From contig NZ_QHJQ01000001.1 of the NCBI RefSeq assembly GCF_003185655.1, positions 529,500-593,499 of the forward strand: a DNA stretch of 64,000 nt, written 5' to 3'. Both the position numbers and the translations under genes were made by a program. This stretch comes from Coraliomargarita sinensis. Lineage in GTDB: Bacteria > Verrucomicrobiota > Verrucomicrobiia > Opitutales > Coraliomargaritaceae. Position 1 is the first letter of the stretch. Each line of letters opens with the position of its first letter. A model generated the notes under the pieces. It ran no database searches. It was not told the origin of the DNA and saw only the letters and a program-made list of their open reading frames with translations. Below are positions 19,229-27,161 of the stretch, in pieces.

Positions 19229-19685
19229 TTATATCTCCGGTTCATTGTTAGGCCTGGAGCGCTTACTTTTATCGAGTTCTGCAGCGATCTCTGATTTTCG
19301 AGATTCAAAGTCTTTCACCCGTATGGATAGGTACTGCTCGAAGCCATCATCTCTGCTTATGAGGTCGCGTTCAATTGGCGTCGGTTTATAATGCTTCATC
19401 CACTCAGCGAAAAGCGGATCTGTCAGTGTCAGTGGCACTTGGGATTCTGGGTGACCTTTAGGAATTTCGGGTTGAGGCGGAATTTCTTCAGTTCGGGCTT
19501 CTCAGGTGAGGTACAATAGAAGGATTCGTGAGTTCCATTTGGCCTGTGGTTGTCTCCGGAAGCTCAACTCTGTCATCGTTACAAATTGGGCGGGTCGAGG
19601 GTTCTTCCGCTACTGATTTTGTATTCGTTGATACCCCGAAGAAGCTTGAAGCGTAGCAGTATAGAGTTTTGGTGAATCCCTGCAC
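19229..19685 (-). pseudogene. small unknown gene apparently split by a frameshift
   Basis: Two adjacent minus-strand frames look like halves of one protein. The upstream piece (19685 to 19488) ends LTNPSIVPHLRSPN. The other frame is open from a TGA near 19502 and reads EARTEEIPPQPEIPKG, then continues through PLTLTDPLFAEWMKHY to a lysine/arginine-rich end at 19229. A single-base indel near 19485-19505 would join them. Without a homologue I cannot prove this; the 69-residue downstream piece could be a free-standing gene from the GTG at 19438. Confidence 0.3.
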
Positions 19686-19747
19686 ATATCTTGGAAAGAT
19701 GGTCGGTCGGGCGTGCGTCCATACTTTTGAGAAAAAAAGGGGATGAA

Positions 19748-20413
19748 ATGAATAAAGACTGGGAGAAATTTTATAATAATAACTATGCGATAAAAATAGA
19801 TCCCGATGTTTTTCGGCTAGTGGTGTTCCACCGAGCCATGGATTTTTTTGTGCAAGCGCAAATCGGAATTGATGGGGAGGGAGATCAGCGAGCTTGGATT
19901 TTTATCCAACTACCCCAGTTGGCCGGATTTTTCCCAAAGGAGATTCCGCCTCCTGAAATAGAGAAGCTGAATCCTTTAGTTCGGGATGAGACCGTGCAGG
20001 CCCGAGAAGCCTTTGCTAGGAAGCACTACATGCCAAGGGTGTGGCCGTTGAAAGGAGAAGATGCGGTCACTGCTTTTAAGATCGAATGTACGGTTCAGAC
20101 AGGTCGGACAATTTGGCCTGATCTAGATTTGAATTTATTGCAAAAGGCTTACCGTGCTAAGGAAAAACGTGAAAAGGATATGTTGAGTAGGAATGTTGAA
20201 AATAACGAGCTTCCCCAGCATACAATGCGATATATGCTCTGTGCGATGTGGGACGGCTATTATTCTCACATGGATTCCAGAGACCAAATTGCGGATTCAT
20301 TTCCCAAGCATCAATTATCGGTGACGACTGAATCCGTAAATACGGCCATCCATCAACTCGGACTGCCTAAAGGCCCAGGTCCATTCCGCGTCAACGCGAA
20401 ATGCGTTTCTTAA
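19748..20413 (+). CDS. unknown protein upstream of the mobilisation genes
   Basis: This 221-residue protein starts at the ATG at 19748, 5 bases after a GGGGATG-type ribosome site; a longer upstream reading lacks such a signal. It contains a hydrophobic strand region (FRLVVFHRAMDFFVQAQIG), the segment RAWIFIQLPQLAGFFPKEIP, and a basic helical C-terminal half. I recognise no domain. Its stop is the first base of an inverted repeat that precedes the MobC-like gene, so it may belong to the mobilisation region. Confidence 0.55.
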   Translation: MNKDWEKFYNNNYAIKIDPDVFRLVVFHRAMDFFVQAQIGIDGEGDQRAWIFIQLPQLAGFFPKEIPPPEIEKLNPLVRDETVQAREAFARKHYMPRVWPLKGEDAVTAFKIECTVQTGRTIWPDLDLNLLQKAYRAKEKREKDMLSRNVENNELPQHTMRYMLCAMWDGYYSHMDSRDQIADSFPKHQLSVTTESVNTAIHQLGLPKGPGPFRVNAKCVS

Positions 20414-20434
20414 TAAACGTGTGCACGTTTGTTA
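20411..20434. repeat. inverted repeat before mobC, possible oriT or operator
   Basis: Arms TAATAAACGTG and CACGTTTGTTA flank a two-base centre and match at 10 of 11 positions, the odd pair being a G-T. It lies just upstream of the MobC/relaxase genes, where oriT or an operator for the relaxosome genes is normally found. The left arm includes the stop codon of the upstream gene. No nick-site consensus could be confirmed by eye. Confidence 0.4.
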
Positions 20435-20475
20435 AGATATGAAGGTGATTTCAATTCTGCTCCAATGTGGGAGCT

Positions 20476-22044
20476 ATGACAGAAATCAAATACAACGAGG
20501 ACTCAAAGTCCCGAATCCAAAATAATAACAAAGAAGCATCAGCTTCTTTTTCTAAAACAGCAGCGAACGCTGCGCTTAACGAAAACCAAAAGCCAGCAAA
20601 CACGGAAGGACCACAAGGTGTCCTTACTCGTGTGCTGGCTGGGGAGGGGGGCGCCCCCTCCTCAGACTCCACCCCGGGGCAACAAACGTTGCCTAATTCG
20701 CCTGCGGCGGCATCCCCAAAGGAGGCTCCACTAGGAACACAGTCCGGTCCGCAAAGTGAGCCACGGGCAGAGTCAGCCGGGAAGCCACAAAGTTCCCCTC
20801 TTTCAAAAGCTGGAGAGGAGAAACCCAAAGACGCGTCGGCCCATGGCGGCACACGGTCGGGGCCACCAAGTGGGCCCAGCACCGCAGCCAAAACAGAAGC
20901 CGCTTCGGGTGAGCGGCCAAAGTCGGAGTCGACTCCCGGCTCCACATCTGTGGCTCCGAGCGAGCCCACAAACGTTCCGACTGCATCAAAAGCTGAGAAA
21001 ACCAAGGAAGAGCGCCCGGAGCCACAAAAGGGTACGCCGGTGAAGGCACAAAGTGCCGCTCCTCTAAAGGATGGGGAGGGGGAACCCAAAGACAAGTCGG
21101 CCTCAAGTGGCATACAGTCCGGTCCACCAGCTGGCCCCAACGCTACAGCCAAATCAGAAGGTTCTGGAAGTGAGGCATCAAAGTCGGAGGCCACTCCCGG
21201 GGCATCATCGAGGAGCCCTGCCGAGGCCACAAAGGTTTTGGATACACCAAAAACTGAGGAAACCAAAAGTGAGCAACATGGGCCACGGACGGAGTCGCCG
21301 GTGAAGCCACAAAGCGCTGCTATTCTGCAAGCTGGAGGAGAGGAACCCAAAGACGGGCCTTCACAAGGTGGTCCAATATCCGGTTCACCAGGTGGCCCCG
21401 GCGCTAAAGAGAAGTCAGAAGTCTCTGGCGGTGAAAAGTCAAAGCCGGAGACTTCTCCTAGGGTGCAATCGAGGGACCCTTTCGAACACACAAAGGTTTC
21501 GGCGGCTTCAAAAACTGAAGTTCAGCAAGAAGTAAAAGGAGAAGGTCACGAGTCACAGGGGAAGCCACAAAAGAGTTCTTCTGGAGAAGTTGATGAGGTG
21601 GAAGCAAAAACCACGCCGACTCCTGATGAAAAAGAGTCAACGCCAGAAACTGGTCCCGATGATGGTGTTGAATCAAAACCTCAGGAAAAGAAGCCTCGGA
21701 GGTCCATGCCCAGAAAAGAGAAGCGGACCGAAACACTGAAGTTTCGGGCGACTCCATGTGAGCGAGATGAGATCATCGACAATATACCTGACGGGTTAGA
21801 ATTCTCTGATTGGGCAAGAACCGTATTAATCGGGAAGAATGCAAAAACGAAATCCGAAAAGGCTCACCGAAGAAGGCTCATTGGAGAGCTTGGGCGGATT
21901 GGTAATAATCTCAATCAGATCGCAAAAAAGATAAATACTGAAGGATTACCCGGCGACCCAGAGCGTGCTTTAGAATTGGTATCAGAATTACACGCGATCT
22001 ATGTCGAGCTTCAAAGCCTGAAAGGGGGCGACGATGCTGCATAA
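20476..22044 (+). CDS. MobC-like mobilisation protein with long repetitive disordered N-terminus
   Basis: This ~522-residue protein has the start at 20476 supported by GGGAG 2 bases upstream. Residues ~60-390 are low complexity (Pro, Ser, Gly, Glu, Lys) with at least three imperfect ~87-residue repeats opening with KPQSS or KAQSA. Only the last ~120 residues are a folded domain: a basic ribbon-helix-helix-like start (TLKFRATPCERDEI) and the MobC signature RIGNNLNQIAKKIN. MobC proteins help relaxases melt and nick oriT. The relaxase gene starts inside its last codons, so the two are translationally coupled. The long tail is unusual for MobC. Confidence 0.78.
   Translation: MTEIKYNEDSKSRIQNNNKEASASFSKTAANAALNENQKPANTEGPQGVLTRVLAGEGGAPSSDSTPGQQTLPNSPAAASPKEAPLGTQSGPQSEPRAESAGKPQSSPLSKAGEEKPKDASAHGGTRSGPPSGPSTAAKTEAASGERPKSESTPGSTSVAPSEPTNVPTASKAEKTKEERPEPQKGTPVKAQSAAPLKDGEGEPKDKSASSGIQSGPPAGPNATAKSEGSGSEASKSEATPGASSRSPAEATKVLDTPKTEETKSEQHGPRTESPVKPQSAAILQAGGEEPKDGPSQGGPISGSPGGPGAKEKSEVSGGEKSKPETSPRVQSRDPFEHTKVSAASKTEVQQEVKGEGHESQGKPQKSSSGEVDEVEAKTTPTPDEKESTPETGPDDGVESKPQEKKPRRSMPRKEKRTETLKFRATPCERDEIIDNIPDGLEFSDWARTVLIGKNAKTKSEKAHRRRLIGELGRIGNNLNQIAKKINTEGLPGDPERALELVSELHAIYVELQSLKGGDDAA
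20800..21570 (+). repeat. three tandem imperfect ~260-base repeats inside the MobC-like gene
   Basis: The coding sequence repeats about every 86-87 codons. Each unit runs from KPQS/KAQS through E-x-P-K-D, a glycine/serine-rich SGPP-type block, a K-S-E block and a T-x-V block. Copies are diverged at the DNA level but keep frame. Unit limits are approximate. Confidence 0.6.
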
Positions 22045-23287
22045 AATTATTTGCCATGGTATAAATACCAACCCTTTCGATTACTTGATTAACCAAGAAC
22101 GTGCTGTTCCCGCGAGAGTTATTCTCGGCGATGAGGCGATGGTGCAGGAGTCGATCAATACCTGCCCTCATTCGAGAAAATACACATCATTAGTCTTATC
22201 ATTCGAAGAAGAAGTCAGTGAAGTTTCCAAGCTCGAAATCATCAAGAGTTACGAGGAAATCGCGTACGCCGGAATCGACGATTCGGATATAATGAGGATT
22301 TGGATCGAACACCGCGACAAGGCGCGAACGGAACTCCACTGCGTTGTTTCAAATCAACACAGGTCAGGACGAAGATGGCAACACTACCTCCATTGAAAGG
22401 ATCAATTTCTATTCAAAAACTGGCAAGAATTAGTCAATCTCCTCTACGGGTTTAGTTCTGTCGACGACCCCGAGCGAGAGCGACTTGAAAGCACGCCGAG
22501 TAATAAACTGCCCCATGACCGAAAGGCCGAATATGCTGAAATCGACGCAAAAGTGTGTAGCGCTTTGCTCTCACGCACTGAAAACACCCGCGAAGATATC
22601 GTAGAATTACTCAGGCGCGAGGGCTTTGAAGTCAGGCCGCATCAGTCTGACATCGGGGTAAGGCCTTCTGGATCATCTAGAAAGTTTCTGCGCCTGAAAG
22701 GTCGAAAATACCGACCAGGATTTAACTACGACGAATTCCTGAAGGGATTCAAAGACAGAAAAGAAAGACATTTGGATATTAAACAACGGCAGGAAGAACT
22801 AACCAAACTACTCAATGAAAACCTGACTTATCGAAAACGACAAAACTCAAAAATACTTAATCGAGATAATATAAATACAGATTCAATACATCATGAAAGT
22901 GCCGAAGGAAATAGAGAATCTCTACGAGGGAGCCTTGAAGGGGTTGATCGAACCGCTCAAGAGGGAGGTCGACCAATTGAAATTAGAAAAACAACACAGC
23001 GATCCGGGGCTAGAGGCGAGAGTGATCAATCTGGAGTTGATTGTCGAAAGCATGAAGTCCCTGAAACAAGAGGTGGAGTCAGTTATTTCAATCTTATCAG
23101 AATCCAACTCGCCGCCATCCAAAAAAGACTTCTTTCTCGTCGTCGATCACAGGACGAAAAAACATTGGCAAATCCCAAGCGGATCGTGCGATTTCTGCGA
23201 ATACGATCACGAAAAGTGCTTGCTCGTATTTACCACCGAAACGGCCCTGATCGAAGTAAAACTCACCTTCGACAACCCAAGCTTTGA
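22034..23287 (+). pseudogene. relaxase (MobA/VirD2-like) interrupted by an in-frame TGA
   Basis: The first 120 codons encode a relaxase N-terminus: NPFDYLIN with the candidate nicking tyrosine, the SFEEE segment, and the metal-binding WIEHRDKARTELH motif. A TGA at 22394-22396 follows YLH. The same frame then continues with KDQFLFKNWQELVNLLYGF and a basic C-terminal region to 23287, as expected for the rest of a relaxase. A single base change would restore it. Either the element has lost mobilisation or TGA is read through. The last ~130 codons overlap another gene in a different frame and may not be original relaxase sequence. Confidence 0.72.
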
Positions 23288-23435
23288 GAAAGTTAGCCGA
23301 GAGTATCAAGAGAGATGGTTTGCAATCATTGAAGCCATAAAATCGAGCCGCCCTACGGAGCTTGGTAATTTATTTAAAACTAAAGGCCTACAAGCTGAGG
23401 TAAATAAAACGACCTTCTCTGATTTGCTCAGCTGA
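22893..23435 (+). CDS. coiled-coil accessory mobilisation protein, overlapping the relaxase frame
   Basis: This 180-residue protein has an N-terminal coiled coil (about residues 5-75, rich in Glu, Lys and Leu) and a C-terminal domain containing DFFLVVDHRTKKHW and CLLVFTTETALIEVKL. It overlaps the last 395 bases of the relaxase frame in a different frame. Its amphipathic, evenly composed sequence suggests it is the real coding frame there. Nested accessory genes are known in other mobilisation regions, for example mobB within mobA of RSF1010. I do not recognise the family. Confidence 0.6.
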   Translation: MKVPKEIENLYEGALKGLIEPLKREVDQLKLEKQHSDPGLEARVINLELIVESMKSLKQEVESVISILSESNSPPSKKDFFLVVDHRTKKHWQIPSGSCDFCEYDHEKCLLVFTTETALIEVKLTFDNPSFEKVSREYQERWFAIIEAIKSSRPTELGNLFKTKGLQAEVNKTTFSDLLS

Positions 23436-23598
23436 GTGGAGTGGCGGGAGCTATACAACTAGGGTCGAACTGAATTTTTACATGAAAAAATACTCACGCA
23501 GCGATGCCCTTAGGTCTGATCCATACAAATGATGGGTGAGCCCTAAAGCATACCAAGCACACCCAGTCACTAATAGAAAATTCAAAAGAGGAAATAAA

Positions 23599-24429
23599 AT
23601 GTCACAACCACACCAACTCAAAGACCATGTTAAAGAGATCATCGAACTAAAACGCGACGGGCTGAAACACACCCAAATCGCCGAATTACTGGCGGAGAAG
23701 TATAAGATGGAAGTGTCATCCCAGGCGATCGACTATCGTGTTAAAAAGGCCATAGAGAAGGAGCTGCTGGACCAACCTTCAGGCTCCCCGGCGGCGGAAG
23801 ATCAGACAGACTCGGAAGTCCGCATCAATACAGACGCTCAAACGGAAGTGGTTGAGGACGACGATCCCCTTTCACCCGACGAAAAGTCGAGGCTCAAGGC
23901 GTGCTTGGAGTGCATCGATCGCGGATTAGAAGCGTTTGTCCAAATGGGTGAAGCCCTCGCCACAATTCGCGATGAAAAGCTTTACCGTTCTACTCACAAA
24001 ACATTTGAGGCCTTTGTTGCCGAGGTGGTGCTCATTACCCGCGCCCGCGCCTATCAGTTGATTGCCAACTCCGAAGTCTACACTGAAATGTCAAAAATTT
24101 TAGACATTTCCAAAACGAATCTCCCAATGCCGACACGGGAGTCACACATCGCCGAACTGGCCCGGATCAAGGACCCTCATAAGCGTATGGCCGTCTGGAA
24201 AGACGTTGTTAAAAAGTGCGATGCAGGTAGGCGCGCCGTGACTGCGCCGGTCCTGCAGGAAGCAGTTGCGTCTCATTTGCCGAAGAAGAAGGCATCCGCC
24301 AAACTCGAAAAGTTGAGTCTCAAACAAATTTCTAAACAAGTCCAACAAGCCATTCAACAGCTCTGTGCAGGTGATACCGACGAGGCAAGGGCAGTGCTAG
24401 AGGCCCTTGCCGAAAAATTACCACGCTAA
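23599..24429 (+). CDS. HTH protein with ParB-like/plasmid-type central domain
   Basis: This 276-residue protein has GAGG 8 bases before the ATG at 23599. The N-terminus is an HTH of the type that reads LKRDGLKHTQIAELLAEKY. After an acidic linker, residues ~105-165 match a motif common in plasmid and phage proteins: GEALATIRDEKLYR...TFEAFVAEV...ARAYQLI. The C-terminus is Lys/Ala-rich and helical. It probably binds DNA for maintenance or regulation of the element. A true ParB nuclease domain is not visible. Confidence 0.62.
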   Translation: MSQPHQLKDHVKEIIELKRDGLKHTQIAELLAEKYKMEVSSQAIDYRVKKAIEKELLDQPSGSPAAEDQTDSEVRINTDAQTEVVEDDDPLSPDEKSRLKACLECIDRGLEAFVQMGEALATIRDEKLYRSTHKTFEAFVAEVVLITRARAYQLIANSEVYTEMSKILDISKTNLPMPTRESHIAELARIKDPHKRMAVWKDVVKKCDAGRRAVTAPVLQEAVASHLPKKKASAKLEKLSLKQISKQVQQAIQQLCAGDTDEARAVLEALAEKLPR

Positions 24430-24487
24430 AAATTTTGAAGTTGTTGAACGCACCATTTTCTGGTCGAAGACCGAGACCATAACCAAC

Positions 24488-25039
24488 CTACGCTGCTGAT
24501 AGGCTCGGTATTGAGTGTGCGATAGCCTCAATCAACTCGGCGGAATTGCGCATGGCGAAAACGCTGACACACGAAGATCGCAGGCCAACTCGGAGCCACA
24601 TCAACCTTGGGTTGAGGGATCCCTGAATAAAGGCATAAGTCCCAAGCTGGATGACCTCGCTGGGGCGTGGCTTTAGCCCGTATGACCCCAATGTCGATTT
24701 GAGTTCTACGAGGACTGGCCGACCGGAATCATCGCGTCCGACGATATCTATCTGTCCAGATAGGCCACTCCCGCGAACCGGAATTTCAGAGTCGACCTCG
24801 ACGACACCGAAATCGCTGAGCGCATTCTCCACAGCCAAGCATGCAGTATTATAAGGCGGTTCGATATTTTCACCTGCAATGTGACGGTTGAAGGCGGAAT
24901 GGAAATTGTCGCCTGCTTGAAGTGGTGTTTCGAAATCCGACCTATCAATTCGAAATCCGAAGACCCCGTCCGGTAGCTCTGAGGGCCAATGCGCACAGTC
25001 GGGTACACCGAGAGTTTTTGAGAATTGAGTGACGGTCAT
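24488..25039 (-). CDS. orphan PD-(D/E)XK nuclease-like protein
   Basis: This 183-residue protein has GQIDIVGRDDSGRPVLVELK, the aspartate plus E-x-K pair of a PD-(D/E)XK fold. The Q-x-x-x-Y element follows as VIQLGTYAFIQG. It resembles Cas4/RecB-like nuclease domains without a cysteine cluster. It is transcribed away from a ribbon-helix-helix gene across a 57-base gap and against all neighbouring genes, so it looks like a separate cargo module. Defence or DNA processing is inference. Confidence 0.62.
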   Translation of the reverse strand: MTVTQFSKTLGVPDCAHWPSELPDGVFGFRIDRSDFETPLQAGDNFHSAFNRHIAGENIEPPYNTACLAVENALSDFGVVEVDSEIPVRGSGLSGQIDIVGRDDSGRPVLVELKSTLGSYGLKPRPSEVIQLGTYAFIQGSLNPRLMWLRVGLRSSCVSVFAMRNSAELIEAIAHSIPSLSAA

Positions 25040-25096
25040 GCGTATACGCTGTAATTATTGTAGACAAAATCAACTCTATTCTTTTAAAGTTCTATC

Positions 25097-25309
25097 ATGG
25101 CAATGGAAGCAGTATCGGTTCGTATTGAAAAAACAGAAATCGAGGAGATCGACCGCCTCGCTTATAGTATGGAGGTAGACCGGACTACGATCATCCGGCG
25201 TCTGATATCAGTCGGAGTTGAAGGACTGCTTCATTACGAAAAATCCGCAGCTTCTGCGGATTGGCCCCGAAAGGGTCGGTTGAAAATGAGGGTGACCGTA
25301 AAACAGTAG
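25097..25309 (+). CDS. ribbon-helix-helix (CopG/Arc-type) regulator
   Basis: This 70-residue protein has a beta strand EAVSVRIEKTEIEEID followed by two helices (MEVDRTTIIRRLISVGVEGLL), the pattern of CopG/Arc dimers. The C-terminal tail is basic. It is divergent from the PD-(D/E)XK gene and could repress both across the shared 57-base promoter region. An antitoxin role is possible but no partner toxin is seen beside it. Confidence 0.65.
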   Translation: MAMEAVSVRIEKTEIEEIDRLAYSMEVDRTTIIRRLISVGVEGLLHYEKSAASADWPRKGRLKMRVTVKQ

Positions 25310-25318
25310 GCGGGGCGA

Positions 25319-25350
25319 CAGCCTGCCTTTGAGGTAAAATTAGCAGGCTG
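25319..25350. repeat. hairpin: CAGCCTGC / GCAGGCTG
   Basis: Perfect 8-base arms are separated by 16 bases, just after the ribbon-helix-helix gene. No T-run follows, so this is not a standard terminator. It is the first of four hairpins in 130 bases. Confidence 0.5.
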
Positions 25351-25367
25351 CCTGTGAAGGCTCCGCC

Positions 25368-25382
25368 GCCCGGTTCCCGGGC
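25368..25382. terminator. hairpin GCCCGG-TTC-CCGGGC followed by a T-run
   Basis: A 6-base perfect stem with a 3-base loop is followed after 9 bases by CTTTTT. It may terminate the ribbon-helix-helix transcript; the gap before the T-run is longer than usual. Confidence 0.4.
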
Positions 25383-25409
25383 TTCTCCACCTTTTTAATG
25401 TTTTTAGGT

Positions 25410-25446
25410 GTTGAGTTTTTTCTGACTCAACCGCGCCGCTGGCGCG
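25410..25446. repeat. two abutting hairpins upstream of the 194-aa unknown gene
   Basis: GTTGAG/CTCAAC (25410-25431, loop rich in T) is followed directly by CGCGCC-GCT-GGCGCG (25432-25446). They lie 24 bases before the ATG at 25470, so they could control translation, or form part of a recombination or replication site. Confidence 0.4.
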
Positions 25447-25469
25447 TGTTCTTAATACATCTAAATGCT

Positions 25470-26054
25470 ATGAAAACATTACAAAGACGGGCTCTAAGGC
25501 GCCCGAACCAAGCCTTGCCACAAGAGTTGCTGACGCGGCTCAAACTTATCAAAAGTCAGGAGAAATATCGAGACCAGGTGGATACGCTTTCGGTGGCATT
25601 TCCACATAAGGAAGACGCAGTCATTCGGTGGTATCTGCAGCATCAAGATATGCCGTATCTGCACATTATCGAGACCTACGATCACGGAAATGAAATGTTG
25701 GTGCATGTTCTACTTCCACGCTGGAGATCCGTACTGAAGATGGAGAAGCTATACAGTGAATGGTCTCTTGAGTCCCTGACGCCGGAGTCGGAGGTCGAGA
25801 ATGTTCTCCCGTCTCGGTTCCGTGATGGTGAAGGTTGGATGATGAAGCCTGCCAGTCCAGCTCAGATCAGCACTTTGGCGAGGCAGCTTCGGCTTCCCGC
25901 CCAGGCATTCCCGAAGCTGACGGCTTTTAATGTCCAAGTCTTGATCCAGAGCACCTTAATTATCCGACACCTCCCAGTGGTTTGTCGGATGATTGCCGAA
26001 GTTGAACACCTTGGAAGGATTCCGACTGCTCGGAAGGGATTCCGCGCTGCCTAA
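25470..26054 (+). CDS. unknown 194-aa protein
   Basis: The start is set at the ATG at 25470; the longer upstream reading runs through hairpin DNA. The N-terminus is basic (LQRRALRRPNQALP). The centre has aromatic strands (IRWYLQHQDMPYLHIIETYD) and the C-terminus has the helix PASPAQISTLARQLRLP, which resembles the short 'PAT-x-x-Q-x-x-x-L' motif seen in many uncharacterised mobile-element proteins. Function unknown. Confidence 0.55.
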   Translation: MKTLQRRALRRPNQALPQELLTRLKLIKSQEKYRDQVDTLSVAFPHKEDAVIRWYLQHQDMPYLHIIETYDHGNEMLVHVLLPRWRSVLKMEKLYSEWSLESLTPESEVENVLPSRFRDGEGWMMKPASPAQISTLARQLRLPAQAFPKLTAFNVQVLIQSTLIIRHLPVVCRMIAEVEHLGRIPTARKGFRAA

Positions 26055-26084
26055 AGCCAATCAAAAATTCATAAATCAATTCAC

Positions 26085-26113
26085 AACAGGGCTGCCATTT
26101 TGGCGGCCCTGTT
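26085..26113. terminator. hairpin AACAGGGC / GCCCTGTT, terminator-like
   Basis: Eight-base perfect outer arms enclose a second GCC/GGC pair; GCGTTTT follows. It lies between the 194-aa gene and the small unknown gene at 26136 and likely ends transcription of the former. Confidence 0.6.
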
Positions 26114-26135
26114 GCGTTTTAAAAGAAAGATAAAA

Positions 26136-26495
26136 ATGGAAATATTACTAAACAAAGATCTAAACCTCGATAATGCTGCCGACCTCACGCCAGCCTGTAA
26201 GTCATCAATTTTAAAAATCAGCGAAGATACGTTCGCTTTCTGCGGGGAGGATGAGAGGCATCCGCACCTAGTCGTCAAATCAGCTATTTTTGCACTACTG
26301 ATGCAACGTCTTGAGAGGCGCGTAGTTCATTATGATGTCTTCCGTCCGAAATGCCTCTGTTGCAATGAGGAGGGTGATATCGTCATCCGGCTAATCGAAT
26401 CCGACGGCTATGTCTATCATGTCCGCGAGGACGATAACGTGGAAATCTGTATGTCTATTGAGCAGCTTTACAAAGATTACCATGCGCGAAACTAA
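26136..26495 (+). CDS. unknown 119-aa acidic protein, possible short member of the paralogue family
   Basis: The start at ATG 26136 follows an A-rich leader. The protein contains DNAADLTPACKSSIL, EDTFAFCGEDERHPHL and SDGYVYHVREDDNVEI. The last segment resembles the N-terminal half of the ~200-residue family encoded next (charged D-x-I/V strand after a hydrophobic strand). Its end overlaps the next gene by 14 bases, so the two are coupled. No known domain. Confidence 0.55.
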   Translation: MEILLNKDLNLDNAADLTPACKSSILKISEDTFAFCGEDERHPHLVVKSAIFALLMQRLERRVVHYDVFRPKCLCCNEEGDIVIRLIESDGYVYHVREDDNVEICMSIEQLYKDYHARN

Positions 26496-27084
26496 ATTAA
26501 GCAAAATGCATCCATCGAAGATCCGAGTGCTCACAAAGCCTGGGGCGATGCTGAAACTGAATCGTTGTTCGGGGGATGAATTTGCAATCACCAAGGGATA
26601 TCAACTCTTGTACGTCTTCGAATCACCATCTTTATCCCGGCATCTTGCCCTCGAGGGACGGAAGAAGATTCGGTGTGTCCGTTTGCACGAAAGGTCAACG
26701 CAGCACGGAACCGGAGCGAAACGCCTCAGCGAATTCCGCTATGAGTTTTGCGATGGTAGGACGTTTATTTTGGACGAACGCGATCGGATCTTCGCCCTTG
26801 ATGAAGTGACCAATCCGAATCGTCTTCACTCTCCATGCGGTCTTTGGGGACTCGTCCCCGAAGAACCAGTCGTCCATATGCTGCTGACTGGCTCCATGGT
26901 TGATGCGATTGAAGCCCATGCGACCGAGGATCAAGTCGAGCATGTGCTCAGGACGTATTGGTATGACTGGAAACTCTCGAAATCATCGCATCCGAAGCGA
27001 AGCGTAAAAATTCGAGGGGAGTTCGGCTCTTTTCGCGCGAAGTACATCAACTCAAAACTCGTGAAGTTCGACACTCCACGATAA
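26482..27084 (+). CDS. unknown ~200-aa protein, paralogue 1 of a tandem family
   Basis: The 200-residue protein starts at ATG 26482 inside the previous gene. It shares a layout with the genes at 27162 and 27866: a variable N-terminal half, a charged D-x-I strand (ERDRIFALDE), a W-G/N-L element (CGLWGLVPEE), a long helix ending in a W-x-D/E-Y/F/W motif (LRTYWYDW), and the closing GEFGSFRAKY...KLVKFD. No known fold is recognised. A strong hairpin follows its stop. Confidence 0.6.
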   Translation: MRETKLSKMHPSKIRVLTKPGAMLKLNRCSGDEFAITKGYQLLYVFESPSLSRHLALEGRKKIRCVRLHERSTQHGTGAKRLSEFRYEFCDGRTFILDERDRIFALDEVTNPNRLHSPCGLWGLVPEEPVVHMLLTGSMVDAIEAHATEDQVEHVLRTYWYDWKLSKSSHPKRSVKIRGEFGSFRAKYINSKLVKFDTPR

Positions 27085-27105
27085 ATTAAAAAAAGAAATA
27101 ACTAT

Positions 27106-27135
27106 AAGGAGGCGACCCATAAAGGTCGCCTCCTT
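27106..27135 (+). terminator. perfect 12-base hairpin, rho-independent terminator-like
   Basis: AAGGAGGCGACC and GGTCGCCTCCTT flank a 6-base loop; CTTTATATA follows. It separates paralogues 1 and 2. Confidence 0.7.
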
Positions 27136-27161
27136 CTTTATATACAAACGAGAAAATAATT

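Noticed and set aside
19047..19391. 114-residue plus-strand frame
   Set aside because: It overlaps the more plausible minus-strand frame and has irregular composition with no ribosome site.
20451..21491. 346-residue minus-strand frame opposite the MobC-like gene
   Set aside because: It mirrors the repetitive Pro/Ser/Gly coding of the opposite strand and shows low-complexity composition without domain motifs.
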